NCBI GenBank assembly: GCA_049115815.1
Contig: JAGDZO010000015.1
Span: 1-64,000 of the forward strand
Direction of reading: 5' to 3'
Length of the DNA: 64,000 nucleotides
Source: Marinoscillum sp049115815
GTDB lineage: Bacteria > Bacteroidota > Bacteroidia > Cytophagales > Cyclobacteriaceae
Positions 52,631 through 61,453 of this stretch are shown here, piece after piece (the stretch's first letter is position 1; each line of letters begins with the position of its first letter). The notes under the pieces are model-generated. The model was not told the DNA's origin. It did not search any database and saw only the letters and a program-made list of their open reading frames with translations. The translations under genes were made by a program, and so were the position numbers.

Positions 52631-54373
52631 ATGAAAAATCTATTACTATTTACTTTAATTCTAACCGGTGTACTGCAATTCGCCAATGCTCAAGAGCGGG
52701 CAACGCATTATACAGACTCCACTGGCAACCTGTATTGGAGAAAGTCCACTCCGATTTACATGTTTATTTCGGATAGTCCAGATGGACAACAAGAAAGACT
52801 GAAGAGTAAAATAACTGAACAATATGCAGATCCATTTTATCTGGATACCGAAGGTGTGAATTATATCAGATCTAAAAATGCGGTAGATCCCGAGACTATG
52901 AAAATGCTGCCTGACACTGAAGTGAAATTTGAAATCTACGCTGATGGTTTAGCTCCCCAGTCCTCCATAGAATATACTCAGCCGCTGAGACTTAAGGATA
53001 GCGGTGTGAGTTACTATCAGAAAGACTTGAAAGTAAACCTCACGAGCAAAGATCAGATGTCGGGAGTCTTGAAAATCAACTATCAGATCAATGGAGGCGT
53101 AGTGCAAACTTATAATCAGGAGTTAGTATTTAGCAAGGCGGGAAAATATGATTTGAGCTATTTCTCTGAAGATAGGGTAGGAAATGTTGAAGATGTGCAA
53201 ACCGTAAGTTTCATTATTGACCCGATGGTTCCATTTAGTAATCTGACTATCAATGGCATTACGGAAGATGGAGTGATTTCTCGCGGATCAAAAATTTATA
53301 TCATAGCCACGGATTCTTTATCTGGAGTAAAGGATGTCTATTTTAAATTCAATGACAAAGCATATCAGAGATACAATGGTCATGATATTCCATTTACAGA
53401 TTTAGAAGAGGGAGATTATGTGGTGACCTATTACGCGGTAGATAGAGTGCTCAATGAAGAAGAACCTAAGTCTTTTTCATTCTTTTTGGATAAAACAGCC
53501 CCATTAATGGTAGCGGATGTACTTGGTGATCGATTTATCGTAGGAGACGATATATATTTTTCTGGCCGGACTAAGTTAAAACTGACAGCTGTGGACAATA
53601 AAGTGGGCGTGAAAGAAGTCATGTACTCCATTGATGATGAGGAATTCAAACCATATACTGAGCCTTTTTACTTGCCAAGCTTGAGTGGAGTTCATAAAAT
53701 CCGATACTACTCAGTGGATAACTTGAACAACTCCACCGCCGATAGCAAAAAGAGTAACTATCTGAGTAAAGGTGGTTTTGAAGAGTTTAAGCACAATGTC
53801 AGTAAGTTTTACGTAGATCTAAACGGTCCTCAGATGAGCCATTCTGTTGGCAATTTTTCCTTTGTGCGAAGTGATACTTTGTTTGTAGGACCTAGTACCA
53901 AATTCTCCCTGAAAGGTACAGATGTAGAAACAGGGATACAGAAATTGTCTTATTCTCTAAACGCGGATGTCGGTGAAGTGATTTACGATGGGCCATTTAC
54001 GCTTACAAGCGAATATGAGGGATATAACAAGTTGAATTATTTCGGGTATGATAATGTGAATAACCGTAATGTTTCAGAAACTGGCTTCTATTTGGACGCC
54101 ACTCCACCGGATATTTTTATTCAATTCAACACTGGAAGCACAGGTAGCAAAGGCGGTTTGCCAGTTTACCCTGTTACATGTGGTATATTCCTCTCGGCTA
54201 CAGATCAAACTTCAGGTGTGAGCTCTGTGACTTATAAGCTGGGTAAGGAAGATCTAAGAAACTATGGAGGGCTGATAACCAATATGAAGAAGGGAAAACA
54301 CATCCTGATTGTAAAAGCCAAGGATTTCCTCAATAACGAAACAACTAAAACCATAGAGTTTTATATCAAATAA
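52631..54373 (+). CDS. Exported Ig-like repeat (OmpL47-type) protein
   Basis: The ATG at 52631 opens a signal peptide (MKNLLLFTLILTGVLQFANA); the frame continues 40 codons upstream inside the kinase without similarity. The 580-residue product has five repeats with the pattern SGVxxxxYxxxxxxxxxYxxxxxxxxxGxYxxxYxxxDxxxN, e.g. SGVKDVYFKFN and YYAVDRVLNEE, the OmpL47-type fold. It is probably periplasmic or surface located. It follows the TPR kinase closely and may be regulated with it; a terminator lies 35 bases past the stop. Confidence 0.75.
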   Translation: MKNLLLFTLILTGVLQFANAQERATHYTDSTGNLYWRKSTPIYMFISDSPDGQQERLKSKITEQYADPFYLDTEGVNYIRSKNAVDPETMKMLPDTEVKFEIYADGLAPQSSIEYTQPLRLKDSGVSYYQKDLKVNLTSKDQMSGVLKINYQINGGVVQTYNQELVFSKAGKYDLSYFSEDRVGNVEDVQTVSFIIDPMVPFSNLTINGITEDGVISRGSKIYIIATDSLSGVKDVYFKFNDKAYQRYNGHDIPFTDLEEGDYVVTYYAVDRVLNEEEPKSFSFFLDKTAPLMVADVLGDRFIVGDDIYFSGRTKLKLTAVDNKVGVKEVMYSIDDEEFKPYTEPFYLPSLSGVHKIRYYSVDNLNNSTADSKKSNYLSKGGFEEFKHNVSKFYVDLNGPQMSHSVGNFSFVRSDTLFVGPSTKFSLKGTDVETGIQKLSYSLNADVGEVIYDGPFTLTSEYEGYNKLNYFGYDNVNNRNVSETGFYLDATPPDIFIQFNTGSTGSKGGLPVYPVTCGIFLSATDQTSGVSSVTYKLGKEDLRNYGGLITNMKKGKHILIVKAKDFLNNETTKTIEFYIK

Positions 54374-54407
54374 AGATACAGATTACTTCCTAACCTAATC
54401 TGTTGTT

Positions 54408-54442
54408 AATGGCTTCCTCTTTTGAGTGAAGCCATTTTTTTT
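54408..54442 (+). terminator. Strong terminator after Ig-like gene
   Basis: AATGGCTTC (54408-54416) pairs with GAAGCCATT (54428-54436), extended by CTC/GAG, and is followed by a run of T's. It sits inside the 5' extension of the phenylalanine hydroxylase frame, supporting a start for that gene at 54491 rather than 54422. Confidence 0.85.
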
Positions 54443-54490
54443 ACCGTTAACTTTAGGGAACAATGTTCTTACACCCCGAGTTTTAGTAAT

Positions 54491-55234
54491 ATGAGACAGA
54501 TTTACGGCCATTATACCCCAGAAGATTTTGAAGTTTGGCAAGTTCTTTATGATCGCCAAATTCAGAATTTGCCTTCAGCGGCTTCCAAAGAGCACTTAGA
54601 AGGTATGTCAAAAGTGAGTTTTGTTAGAGATCGCATTCCCAATTTCGATGAGATGAACGACGTTTTGATGTCGTTGACAGGTTGGAGATTGGCCGTAGTG
54701 CCAGGTATAGTTCCTGACTATACGTTTTTCGAACTCATGACAAACAAACGCTTTCCTGCCACTACTTGGCTTAGGAAAATGGCAGAGCTCGATTACCTCG
54801 AAGAACCAGACATGTTTCACGATGTTTTCGCACATGTTCCGCTTCTGACTAATGCTTCGTTCGTTAATTTTTTAGAAGAACTAAGCAAAATAGGTTTGCA
54901 ATATGTAGGTAACGACTATGCCATTGAGATACTTTCCAGGATATACTGGTTTACAGTAGAATTCGGTTTGATTCAAGAGGAAGAAGGCTTGAGAATCTAT
55001 GGTGCAGGTATTTTATCCTCCGCAGGAGAGACTAAATTTTGCCTGTCTGATGAGCCACCAAAGCATGATTTTGATGTGCAGAAAATGGCTGACACACCCT
55101 ACCGGAAGGATGTTTTTCAGGATCGATATTTTGTCATACAATCATACGAACAACTTTTTGATAGCATCCCAACTGTGAAGAAAGTACTCGCCGAAATGGT
55201 GGAGAAAAGAACAACGGAAAAGGTTTTGGCTTAA
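54491..55234 (+). CDS. phhA: Phenylalanine 4-monooxygenase
   Basis: A 247-residue bacterial phenylalanine hydroxylase, making tyrosine from phenylalanine with tetrahydropterin and O2. ATG at 54491 (MRQIYGHYTPEDFEVW) is chosen over 54422, which overlaps a terminator. The iron-binding His-His-Glu is in DMFHDVFAHVPLL (two His) and FTVEFGLIQEE (Glu), with LRIYGAGILSSAGE after it. Length and order match single-domain bacterial enzymes, without the eukaryotic ACT domain. Confidence 0.92.
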   Translation: MRQIYGHYTPEDFEVWQVLYDRQIQNLPSAASKEHLEGMSKVSFVRDRIPNFDEMNDVLMSLTGWRLAVVPGIVPDYTFFELMTNKRFPATTWLRKMAELDYLEEPDMFHDVFAHVPLLTNASFVNFLEELSKIGLQYVGNDYAIEILSRIYWFTVEFGLIQEEEGLRIYGAGILSSAGETKFCLSDEPPKHDFDVQKMADTPYRKDVFQDRYFVIQSYEQLFDSIPTVKKVLAEMVEKRTTEKVLA

Positions 55235-55361
55235 CGATTAGTCATTAAATTTGCCCACTTTGAAAATGAGGCATGATAAGCGTCATTTCGATTGAAGTCA
55301 TATTTGAAGTTTGACATCAATTTTCGGAATGACGTTTCTTTTTTGGTCACAATCCAGTTGA

Positions 55362-55946
55362 ATGAAAGTAGCGATAGTCAAGTATAATGCTGGGAATATA
55401 CAGTCCCTTACTTTTGCCCTAAATAGGCTTGGGGTCACGCCAATTCTGACCAATGATCCGCAGGAGCTTTCGTCGGCAGATAAGGTGATTTTTCCTGGCC
55501 AGGGTGAGGCTAGTTCCGCCATGGCAAGTCTTCGTGAAAATGGCCTTGACTCTATTCTGAAAAATCTCATACAACCATTTTTAGGCGTGTGCCTAGGAAT
55601 GCAACTCATGTGTGAGCATACCGAAGAAAACGATACGAATGGGCTTGGTATCATCCCCGTCTCAGTCAAGAAATTTGATAACCAAGCTGTGAAGGTTCCA
55701 CATATGGGATGGAACAATATTCATTCAATGGAGTCTTCGCTAATGACTGGAATAGAAGCCGGGAGCTATCTATATTTCGTACATAGCTATTATGTGCCAT
55801 TGAGCAATTATACTATTGCTACATGTGAATACCCCGAAGCATTTAGCGCTGCAATCAAAAAGGATAATTACTACGCTATTCAGCCTCACCCGGAGAAAAG
55901 TGCCGAAGCAGGAATGAAACTCTTAGAAAACTTCTTAAAGCTATAG
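55362..55946 (+). CDS. hisH: Imidazole glycerol phosphate synthase, glutamine amidotransferase subunit
   Basis: A 194-residue class I glutamine amidotransferase. It opens VAIVKYNAGNIQSLTFAL; the Cys is in FLGVCLGMQLMCEHTEEN, and the His-Glu in YAIQPHPEKS near the end. It supplies ammonia to HisF. First of hisH-hisA-hisF-hisIE, with 2 bases to hisA. hisG, hisD, hisC and hisB are not in the window. Confidence 0.95.
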   Translation: MKVAIVKYNAGNIQSLTFALNRLGVTPILTNDPQELSSADKVIFPGQGEASSAMASLRENGLDSILKNLIQPFLGVCLGMQLMCEHTEENDTNGLGIIPVSVKKFDNQAVKVPHMGWNNIHSMESSLMTGIEAGSYLYFVHSYYVPLSNYTIATCEYPEAFSAAIKKDNYYAIQPHPEKSAEAGMKLLENFLKL

Positions 55947-55948
55947 AT

Positions 55949-56668
55949 ATGAAGATCATCCCTGCTATAGACATCATTGGTGGCAACTGTGTGCGTTTGA
56001 CTCACGGAGATTATGATCAAATGAAGCAATATTCTGACGATCCTTTGGAGATTGCCAGGAGATTTGAGTTGGCAGGGCTAACCAATTTACACATGGTTGA
56101 TCTGGATGGCGCCAAGGCCAAACATGTGATCAATATTGATACGCTACGAAAGGTAGCAGGGCATACTAACCTCCATATTGATTTTGGAGGAGGAGTGAAG
56201 ACCCGAAAGGATCTCGATTTGGTCTTGGAGGCTGGAGCCAAGCAGGTAACAGCTGGTAGTATAGCTGCAAGTGATAGAAACGAAGTGGTGGGATGGATTA
56301 AGGAGTATGGTGGTGATAAAATCATACTAGGTGCAGATGTGCTCCATGAGAAAATCATGGTTTCTGGCTGGCAGAAGTCCTCTGGCGAGGACTTGATTGA
56401 TTTTCTAGCATTCTACATCGATCAGGGCATTCAATCTGTGATATGTACAGATATTAGTAAGGATGGTGCACTTCAAGGCCCGTCCTTTGATTTGTATAAA
56501 AAAATTCAAGACCGCTTTCCGAACCTTAATCTGATAGCAAGCGGTGGCGTTTCAAATATCGAAGATTTGGAAAGGCTTAAGTCCCAGGGTCTTTACGGTA
56601 CCATATTAGGCAAGGCATATTACGAAGGCAGAGTAACTTTGGAGCAATTGAAAGAAATAGCATGCTGA
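55949..56668 (+). CDS. hisA: ProFAR isomerase
   Basis: A 239-residue TIM-barrel isomerase. MKIIPAIDIIGGNCVRLTHGDY with the catalytic Asp at about residue 8, GADVLHEKIMVSGWQ with the second Asp, and VICTDISKDGALQGPS before the C-terminal phosphate-binding LIASGGVSN. It overlaps hisF by 7 bases. Length is normal. Confidence 0.95.
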   Translation: MKIIPAIDIIGGNCVRLTHGDYDQMKQYSDDPLEIARRFELAGLTNLHMVDLDGAKAKHVINIDTLRKVAGHTNLHIDFGGGVKTRKDLDLVLEAGAKQVTAGSIAASDRNEVVGWIKEYGGDKIILGADVLHEKIMVSGWQKSSGEDLIDFLAFYIDQGIQSVICTDISKDGALQGPSFDLYKKIQDRFPNLNLIASGGVSNIEDLERLKSQGLYGTILGKAYYEGRVTLEQLKEIAC

Positions 56669-57417
56669 CAAAGAGAATCATACCTTGCCTGGATATAAAA
56701 GACGGACGAACTGTCAAAGGTGTCAATTTTGTGGAGTTGCGAGACGCTGGTGACCCTGTGGAGTTGGCAGAGCGCTATACAATTGAGGGAGCGGATGAGT
56801 TGGTGTTTCTAGATATCTCAGCTACTCTTGAGAAAAGAAAAACACTACTGGAGTTAGTCCGAAAAGTGGCTGAAGCTATACATATTCCTTTCACAGTAGG
56901 AGGTGGGATCAGTTCTGTTGAAGATGTGAAAGCGCTATTGGGCGAAGGTGCAGACAAGGTGTCCATCAATTCATCGGCTGTAAAAGACCCTGATTTGATA
57001 GATAGGTTGGCGAATGAATTTGGCTCACAATGCATAGTAGTAGCTGTCGATAGTCGAAATATCAATGGGGTGGATTTGGTGCATACTCATGGCGGTACCA
57101 GACCTACAGAACTTGAGACTATTAGCTGGATCAAAGAAGTAGCTAGAAGAGGCGCAGGGGAGATCTTACTAACTTCGATGGATCATGATGGTACCAAGTC
57201 TGGTTTTGCAAAAGACTTGACGAGAAGGGTCAGCGAGGCTGTGAGTATCCCAGTGATTGCATCTGGAGGAGGAGGAAATCAACAACATTTCAGCGAAATA
57301 TTTAAAGAAGGGCAGGCTGATGCTGCATTAGCGGCAAGCATTTTTCATTACAAAGAAGTAGAAATAAAGACACTTAAGGATGAGCTCTCAGCTCAAAACT
57401 TACCAATTAGACATTAG
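56662..57417 (+). CDS. hisF: Imidazole glycerol phosphate synthase, cyclase subunit
   Basis: A 251-residue TIM barrel. MLTKRIIPCLDIKDGRTVKGVNF starts it with the catalytic Asp11, then VGGGISSVEDV, ILLTSMDHDGTKSGF with the second Asp (about 131), and IASGGGGN. It forms the HisHF complex with the neighbour two genes upstream. The stop abuts the hisIE start. Confidence 0.96.
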   Translation: MLTKRIIPCLDIKDGRTVKGVNFVELRDAGDPVELAERYTIEGADELVFLDISATLEKRKTLLELVRKVAEAIHIPFTVGGGISSVEDVKALLGEGADKVSINSSAVKDPDLIDRLANEFGSQCIVVAVDSRNINGVDLVHTHGGTRPTELETISWIKEVARRGAGEILLTSMDHDGTKSGFAKDLTRRVSEAVSIPVIASGGGGNQQHFSEIFKEGQADAALAASIFHYKEVEIKTLKDELSAQNLPIRH

Positions 57418-58017
57418 ATGGCGCTAGATTTTAACAAAGGAAACGGACTACTACCAGCTGTAATTCAGGACAACCAGACTCAGAAGGTTTTGATGCTTGG
57501 ATATATGAATGAAGAATCTTTAGCAGCCACCAAGGAGTCGGGTAAAGTGACATTCTTTAGCCGATCTAAAAATAGACTTTGGGTCAAAGGGGAGACTTCT
57601 GGTAATTTTCTGAAGGTCAAGGAAATTTTGGAGGATTGTGATCATGATACTTTGCTCATCAAAGCGGATCCGGTTGGTCCAGTATGTCATACTGGAAGTG
57701 ATACGTGCTTTGATGAGAAAAACAGCAATCCAATAGCATTCTTGAATCACCTGACTGCCATTATTGAGGACAGAAAGAATAGCTCGGCAGACAAGTCTTA
57801 TACTGCTAGTCTTTTCAAGGAAGGAATCAACAAGGTAGCTCAAAAGGTGGGTGAAGAAGCGGTAGAAGTGGTGATAGAGGCCAAAGACGACAATGATGAT
57901 CTTTTCCTGAATGAGTCGGCTGACTTACTCTTTCACTTGATGGCCCTGTTGTCCTACAAGAATTTCACCTTGGAGGATGTGATCGATGTTCTCAAATCAA
58001 GGCATCAGAGTTCGTAA
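57418..58017 (+). CDS. hisIE: Phosphoribosyl-AMP cyclohydrolase / phosphoribosyl-ATP pyrophosphatase
   Basis: A 199-residue bifunctional enzyme. The HisI half (1-105) has MLGYMNEESLAATKESGKVTFFSRS, ILEDCDHDTLLIKADP and PVCHTGSDTCF (zinc Cys residues). The HisE half (about 112-199) has FKEGINKVAQKVGEEAVEVVIEAK, ESADLLFHLMALL. Order and length are typical of Bacteroidota. It is the last his gene; the flavoprotein follows after 46 bases. Confidence 0.96.
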   Translation: MALDFNKGNGLLPAVIQDNQTQKVLMLGYMNEESLAATKESGKVTFFSRSKNRLWVKGETSGNFLKVKEILEDCDHDTLLIKADPVGPVCHTGSDTCFDEKNSNPIAFLNHLTAIIEDRKNSSADKSYTASLFKEGINKVAQKVGEEAVEVVIEAKDDNDDLFLNESADLLFHLMALLSYKNFTLEDVIDVLKSRHQSS

Positions 58018-58063
58018 TTGACGGTTTTTTTTCATAGATTAAAGGTGAATCAAGCCTAATCTC

Positions 58064-59548
58064 ATGAAAAAATACGATGTTATCATTATCGGTGCAGGTC
58101 CTGCCGGTTATGCAGCTGCAATGCGCGCAGTAGACTTTCATAAAAATGTAGCCCTTATTGAAAAGAAGCAACTCGGAGGAGCAGGTATCCATCATGGTGC
58201 TCTTTGGAGCAAAACATGGTGGGAATTGAGCCGAGAGGCATACTCTCTAAGAACCCACGGAGAGGCCCTCAATACAGAAGGCGTCAAGTTCAACTACAAT
58301 AAGATTCGTGCTGAGGTACGCAAGGCTGTCCAAGAGAGAATGGATCAGCTGGAGCATCATATGCACAATATCAATGTATCCATAGAGGAATCAAACTTTG
58401 ACTACATCGCTGGTAATGCCAAAGTCCTCAATGAGCATGAGGTAGAAGTGCAACACTTCGAAGATACCACTACTATTTCTGGGGATTATATCATAGTTGC
58501 GACGGGTAGCAAGCCTCGAATGCTTCCTGAGATTCCGATAGATGAGAAGATTATTTTTACCAGTGATGGCCTTGACAAGATGGAGGATTTCCCCAAAAGC
58601 ATGGTGATTGTAGGAGCGGGGGTCATAGGTTGTGAGTTCGCGACTATATTCTCAAACTTCGGACATACCAAGGTGCATCTGATTGATAAAGGTGATAGAA
58701 TACTACCATTTGAGGATGAAGATGTGGTCAAGGTGATCGAGAAGAACCTAGAGGCAAAAGATGTATTGGTTCATCGCAATTCAAGGCTGGTGGACATGAA
58801 AAAGGAAAATGGGATAGTGGTTTATACCCTGGAGTATACCGACGGTTCTAAGGAAGTCTTTCGTGTAGAGAAGGCGCTGGTCAGTGTAGGGCGTGTGCCT
58901 AACTATCATGATCTTTTCGCTGAAGGCATGGACGTAAAGGTAGACGGGCGTGGTATCATTGATGACAATACACAGACCAGTATCCCAAATATCTATGCAG
59001 TAGGAGACATCACCGCAGATATCTCATTGGTGAACGTTGGGGAGCTGGAAGGTAGATATGCAGTTGAGAGAATATTTGGAAAGCCCGAGAGACCGCTTAT
59101 CTATGAGAATATCTCAACGATCATGTTTTTGTCACCAGAAGTGGCAGGAGTAGGGATGAACGAAATACAAGCGCAGAAGGCTGAGCTTGACTACAAGATT
59201 GTGAGCATCGACTATTCATGCATCCCTAGAGCCATTGCCATGCGGAATACGCAAGGGTTTATCAAGATACTTGTAAGCAATGACGACAAACAGAAGATTC
59301 TAGGAATGCGCGTGGTTGGAGAGCACGCTTCTAGTGCCATTCAGGCTGTGGCGCTGTTGATATCTATGGATAGAGGTATTAAAGAACTTGCCGAATTGAT
59401 TCATCCACATCCTTCGATCATCGAGGGAATACAGGAGTGCGGAAGGATGCTGCTTGGTAAATCAATGTTGAAACCGGCGGTGCTTCGCAATGCTATGGTA
59501 TGCAAGACTTACAAGGACGGATCTTATAAAGACCTTATACTTAATTAA
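58064..59548 (+). CDS. Dihydrolipoamide-dehydrogenase-like flavoprotein lacking redox cysteines
   Basis: A 494-residue two-dinucleotide-binding-domain flavoprotein. FAD motif VIIIGAGPAGYAAAMRA (about 6-21), NAD(P) motif VIVGAGVIGCEFATIFSNF (about 187-205), FAD-binding IYAVGDITADISLV, and the C-terminal interface HPHPSIIEGIQE all fit class I pyridine nucleotide-disulfide oxidoreductases. The active-site GGTCxxxGC is GGAGIHHGA (residues 38-46), so both Cys (expected at 41 and 46) are absent, while HPHP...E is kept. A disulfide reductase mechanism is therefore unlikely. A transhydrogenase, NAD(P)H-oxidase or other electron-transfer role is possible. Confidence 0.88.
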   Translation: MKKYDVIIIGAGPAGYAAAMRAVDFHKNVALIEKKQLGGAGIHHGALWSKTWWELSREAYSLRTHGEALNTEGVKFNYNKIRAEVRKAVQERMDQLEHHMHNINVSIEESNFDYIAGNAKVLNEHEVEVQHFEDTTTISGDYIIVATGSKPRMLPEIPIDEKIIFTSDGLDKMEDFPKSMVIVGAGVIGCEFATIFSNFGHTKVHLIDKGDRILPFEDEDVVKVIEKNLEAKDVLVHRNSRLVDMKKENGIVVYTLEYTDGSKEVFRVEKALVSVGRVPNYHDLFAEGMDVKVDGRGIIDDNTQTSIPNIYAVGDITADISLVNVGELEGRYAVERIFGKPERPLIYENISTIMFLSPEVAGVGMNEIQAQKAELDYKIVSIDYSCIPRAIAMRNTQGFIKILVSNDDKQKILGMRVVGEHASSAIQAVALLISMDRGIKELAELIHPHPSIIEGIQECGRMLLGKSMLKPAVLRNAMVCKTYKDGSYKDLILN

Positions 59549-59645
59549 GGGATTACTTCCGGGCATCCTAGATATTTGTTTTTTCGATCAATAAACGTCT
59601 TCATTCAATGAAGATGGCAGTTGGAAATGAAAAAATTTACAGTTT

Positions 59646-59880
59646 AGAACCTCATAAAGGAAGGAAATCGACGAGTTTCGAGGTTCTTGCCGGCCTTGAA
59701 TAAAGTCCGTTAAGAAATTCAGCTCATCGAGAATTTGGATTGAAATCCGCTGTTTGAGCGTAGCGAGTTTGGATTTCAATAGGAATAACGAGCTGAATTT
59801 TAGGAACTTAATTCACAGCCTTGGGTTTTTTGCTTCGTTTTTGGGCTAAGCCAAAAATGAAGAACCCGTCCGGTTCAAGG
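59646..59880. repeat. Nested inverted-repeat block, non-coding
   Basis: The 359-base gap between the LPD-like gene and the next has no convincing ORF but many inverted repeats: 59646-59653 with 59680-59687 (8 bp), 59694-59700 with 59874-59880 (7 bp, spanning the block), 59715-59725 with 59790-59800 (11 bp), 59739-59748 with 59771-59780 (10 bp, nested in the previous), and a 12-bp stem with one G-T pair, 59833-59844 with 59851-59862, extended by GGGTT/AACCC. The loop of the nested pair contains TTTGAGCGTAGCGAGTTT, a phrase I associate with interspersed palindromes of Bacteroidota. It could be a REP-like mobile element or a structured RNA. Confidence 0.6.
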
Positions 59881-59906
59881 ACATTAAATGAATAAACAAG
59901 GACGCC

Positions 59907-60536
59907 CTACTTCCACGCAATACCTTCTGGTAGCTTCCAGAAGTCTGCTGACAATTCCACTTGCTTTTTGACTATTGTGGCTTCTTGGGTAAAGGCAAAT
60001 CCAGGAAGTTTATGTGTAGCTTTTAACGGAAGTCCCTTGTATTCCCAAAGTAAATTGATGGTTCCTCTGTTAAACTCCCATTTGTTACACACGTAATTAA
60101 GGATAGTGTCTTGGCCTACGAGTGTGCCGCCTTTAGACTCATAGAACAACTTTCTGGACTCTTCGGCTTCTTTATAAGCTAGCAGATTGATCAAGATGTT
60201 TTCCTTGTTCTTGGAACCTCGCATGTTGACCAGGTCTACTTTGTATAACTGATCACCGTCCTTGTGTTCCATTCTTTTCTCTGTGCTTTCTATGCCATAT
60301 CTGGCAAATGTGATGTTTCTGATTTCCTTAGATCGCCAACCGTTTCGGTCAAAGGTTAAGGTGGACTGTCCTTTCGCTTCTCCGGTAATGGTGTATTCTA
60401 TTACCCCTTTTTCAAAGGGGAAACGCGGTTTGATTCGTTCGAATACATCTTTCGAATTACCTACGGTCTGAGCAAGTGATAATACTGGTAAGGCTAGCAG
60501 GAAGGCAATCAAAAAGAAGTGGATCGAACTTTTCAT
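59907..60536 (-). CDS. Exported protein, unknown function
   Basis: Start ATG at 60536 (MKSSIHFFLIAFLLALPVLSLAQ, signal peptide), preferred over 60563. The 209-residue product has a beta-rich body (EYTITGEAKGQSTLTFDRNGW, HKDGDQLYKVDLVNM, NKWEFNRGTINLLWEYKGLPLKAT), like periplasmic DUF-type proteins of Bacteroidota with a DUF4412-like look. No enzyme motif is visible. It stands alone. Confidence 0.72.
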   Translation of the reverse strand: MKSSIHFFLIAFLLALPVLSLAQTVGNSKDVFERIKPRFPFEKGVIEYTITGEAKGQSTLTFDRNGWRSKEIRNITFARYGIESTEKRMEHKDGDQLYKVDLVNMRGSKNKENILINLLAYKEAEESRKLFYESKGGTLVGQDTILNYVCNKWEFNRGTINLLWEYKGLPLKATHKLPGFAFTQEATIVKKQVELSADFWKLPEGIAWK

Positions 60537-60564
60537 ATGATTGAAGTTACGAAGAAAAGGCAAA

Positions 60565-60595
60565 AAATAACCCTGAGAATATTATTCTCAGGGTT
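60565..60595 (-). terminator. Terminator between nitroreductase and exported protein genes
   Basis: AACCCTGAGAAT (60569-60580) and ATTCTCAGGGTT (60584-60595) form a perfect 12-bp stem with a 3-base loop. Read on the minus strand it is followed by ATTTTTTG, a good T tract, so it ends transcripts coming from the nitroreductase at 60774-61451. A smaller 6-bp hairpin (60615-60630) lies just before it. Confidence 0.8.
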
Positions 60596-60773
60596 CCAAC
60601 CAGCTATAGACAAAACTCACTTTCGTGAGTCATTGTTTCATTCTTAATGATGCTAAGTTGGAACTTTTGAATTTTAAATTCTTGCCAATAGTTTTTAAAA
60701 TTCTGCCATTTTAGGCCCTTTTGGGTAAAGAATGACGTTTTTATTCCCATGTTGAATTCCCTTCCGTTTTGTT

Positions 60774-61451
60774 TTAAAAAAACACAGATACTTCCTCCAA
60801 CGTTTTTCGGGATAAGTCTGGAACGAATACTTCACCATCTGGATAACCGACTGGTAGAAGAAGGTAAGGACGTTCGTTAGAAGGACGTTCCAGAATATTC
60901 GTCAGAAAATTCATAGGAGAAGGGGTGTGCGTAAGTGTGACCAGACCCGCATGGTGGATGGCTGAGATCAACATACCGCACGCTATTCCCACAGATTCAT
61001 TGACATAGTAGTTGTTGGCTTTTTGACCTTCTACTTCTTCGTAGACTTTCTTGAAGACCACAATCAACCACGGTGATTCCTCCAGGAAGGGTTTATGCCA
61101 ATCCGTACCTATAGGTGCTAGGTCTTTTAGCCAACGATCACTCATTCGCCCATGATAGCTGTCATACTCCTCCTTCTCGGCGGCTTCTCTGATTTTTGTT
61201 TTGATCTCTTGACTCGAAATGGCACAAAATGTCCAGGGCTGCTTATGTGCTCCTGAAGGGGCTGAGGAAGCTGTCATGATAATATTGTCAATGACTTCTT
61301 TGGGGACTGGCTTGTTGCTAATCTCCCTTACAGTCCGCCTTCTGTCCATGTACTCATAATATTCTTTTGATCTTTTGATCATCTCTGATTCTTCGTACTG
61401 GATCCCTGTATAGCGGACATGAGTATATCCTTTGATTTCTTTTGTTTCCAT
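60774..61451 (-). CDS. Nitroreductase family protein (second copy)
   Basis: A 225-residue nitroreductase-fold protein of a different branch from the one at 2681: EYYEYMDRRRTVREISNKPVPKEV, then ASSAPSGAHKQPWTFCAI (FMN site) and ESVGIACGMLISAIHHAGLVTLTHTPSPMNFL. The longer form resembles iodotyrosine deiodinase/BluB-like nitroreductases. It follows the purine phosphorylase by 2 bases on the same strand. The terminator above ends its transcript. Confidence 0.88.
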   Translation of the reverse strand: METKEIKGYTHVRYTGIQYEESEMIKRSKEYYEYMDRRRTVREISNKPVPKEVIDNIIMTASSAPSGAHKQPWTFCAISSQEIKTKIREAAEKEEYDSYHGRMSDRWLKDLAPIGTDWHKPFLEESPWLIVVFKKVYEEVEGQKANNYYVNESVGIACGMLISAIHHAGLVTLTHTPSPMNFLTNILERPSNERPYLLLPVGYPDGEVFVPDLSRKTLEEVSVFF

Positions 61452-61453
61452 GA

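Noticed and set aside
54422..54490. Upstream start of phenylalanine hydroxylase
   Set aside because: This stretch contains the right arm and T run of a strong terminator, and the family N terminus begins at 54491.
59588..59779. 63-codon frame on the minus strand in the gap
   Set aside because: It falls across the inverted-repeat block and has no family similarity, so it is better explained as non-coding structure.
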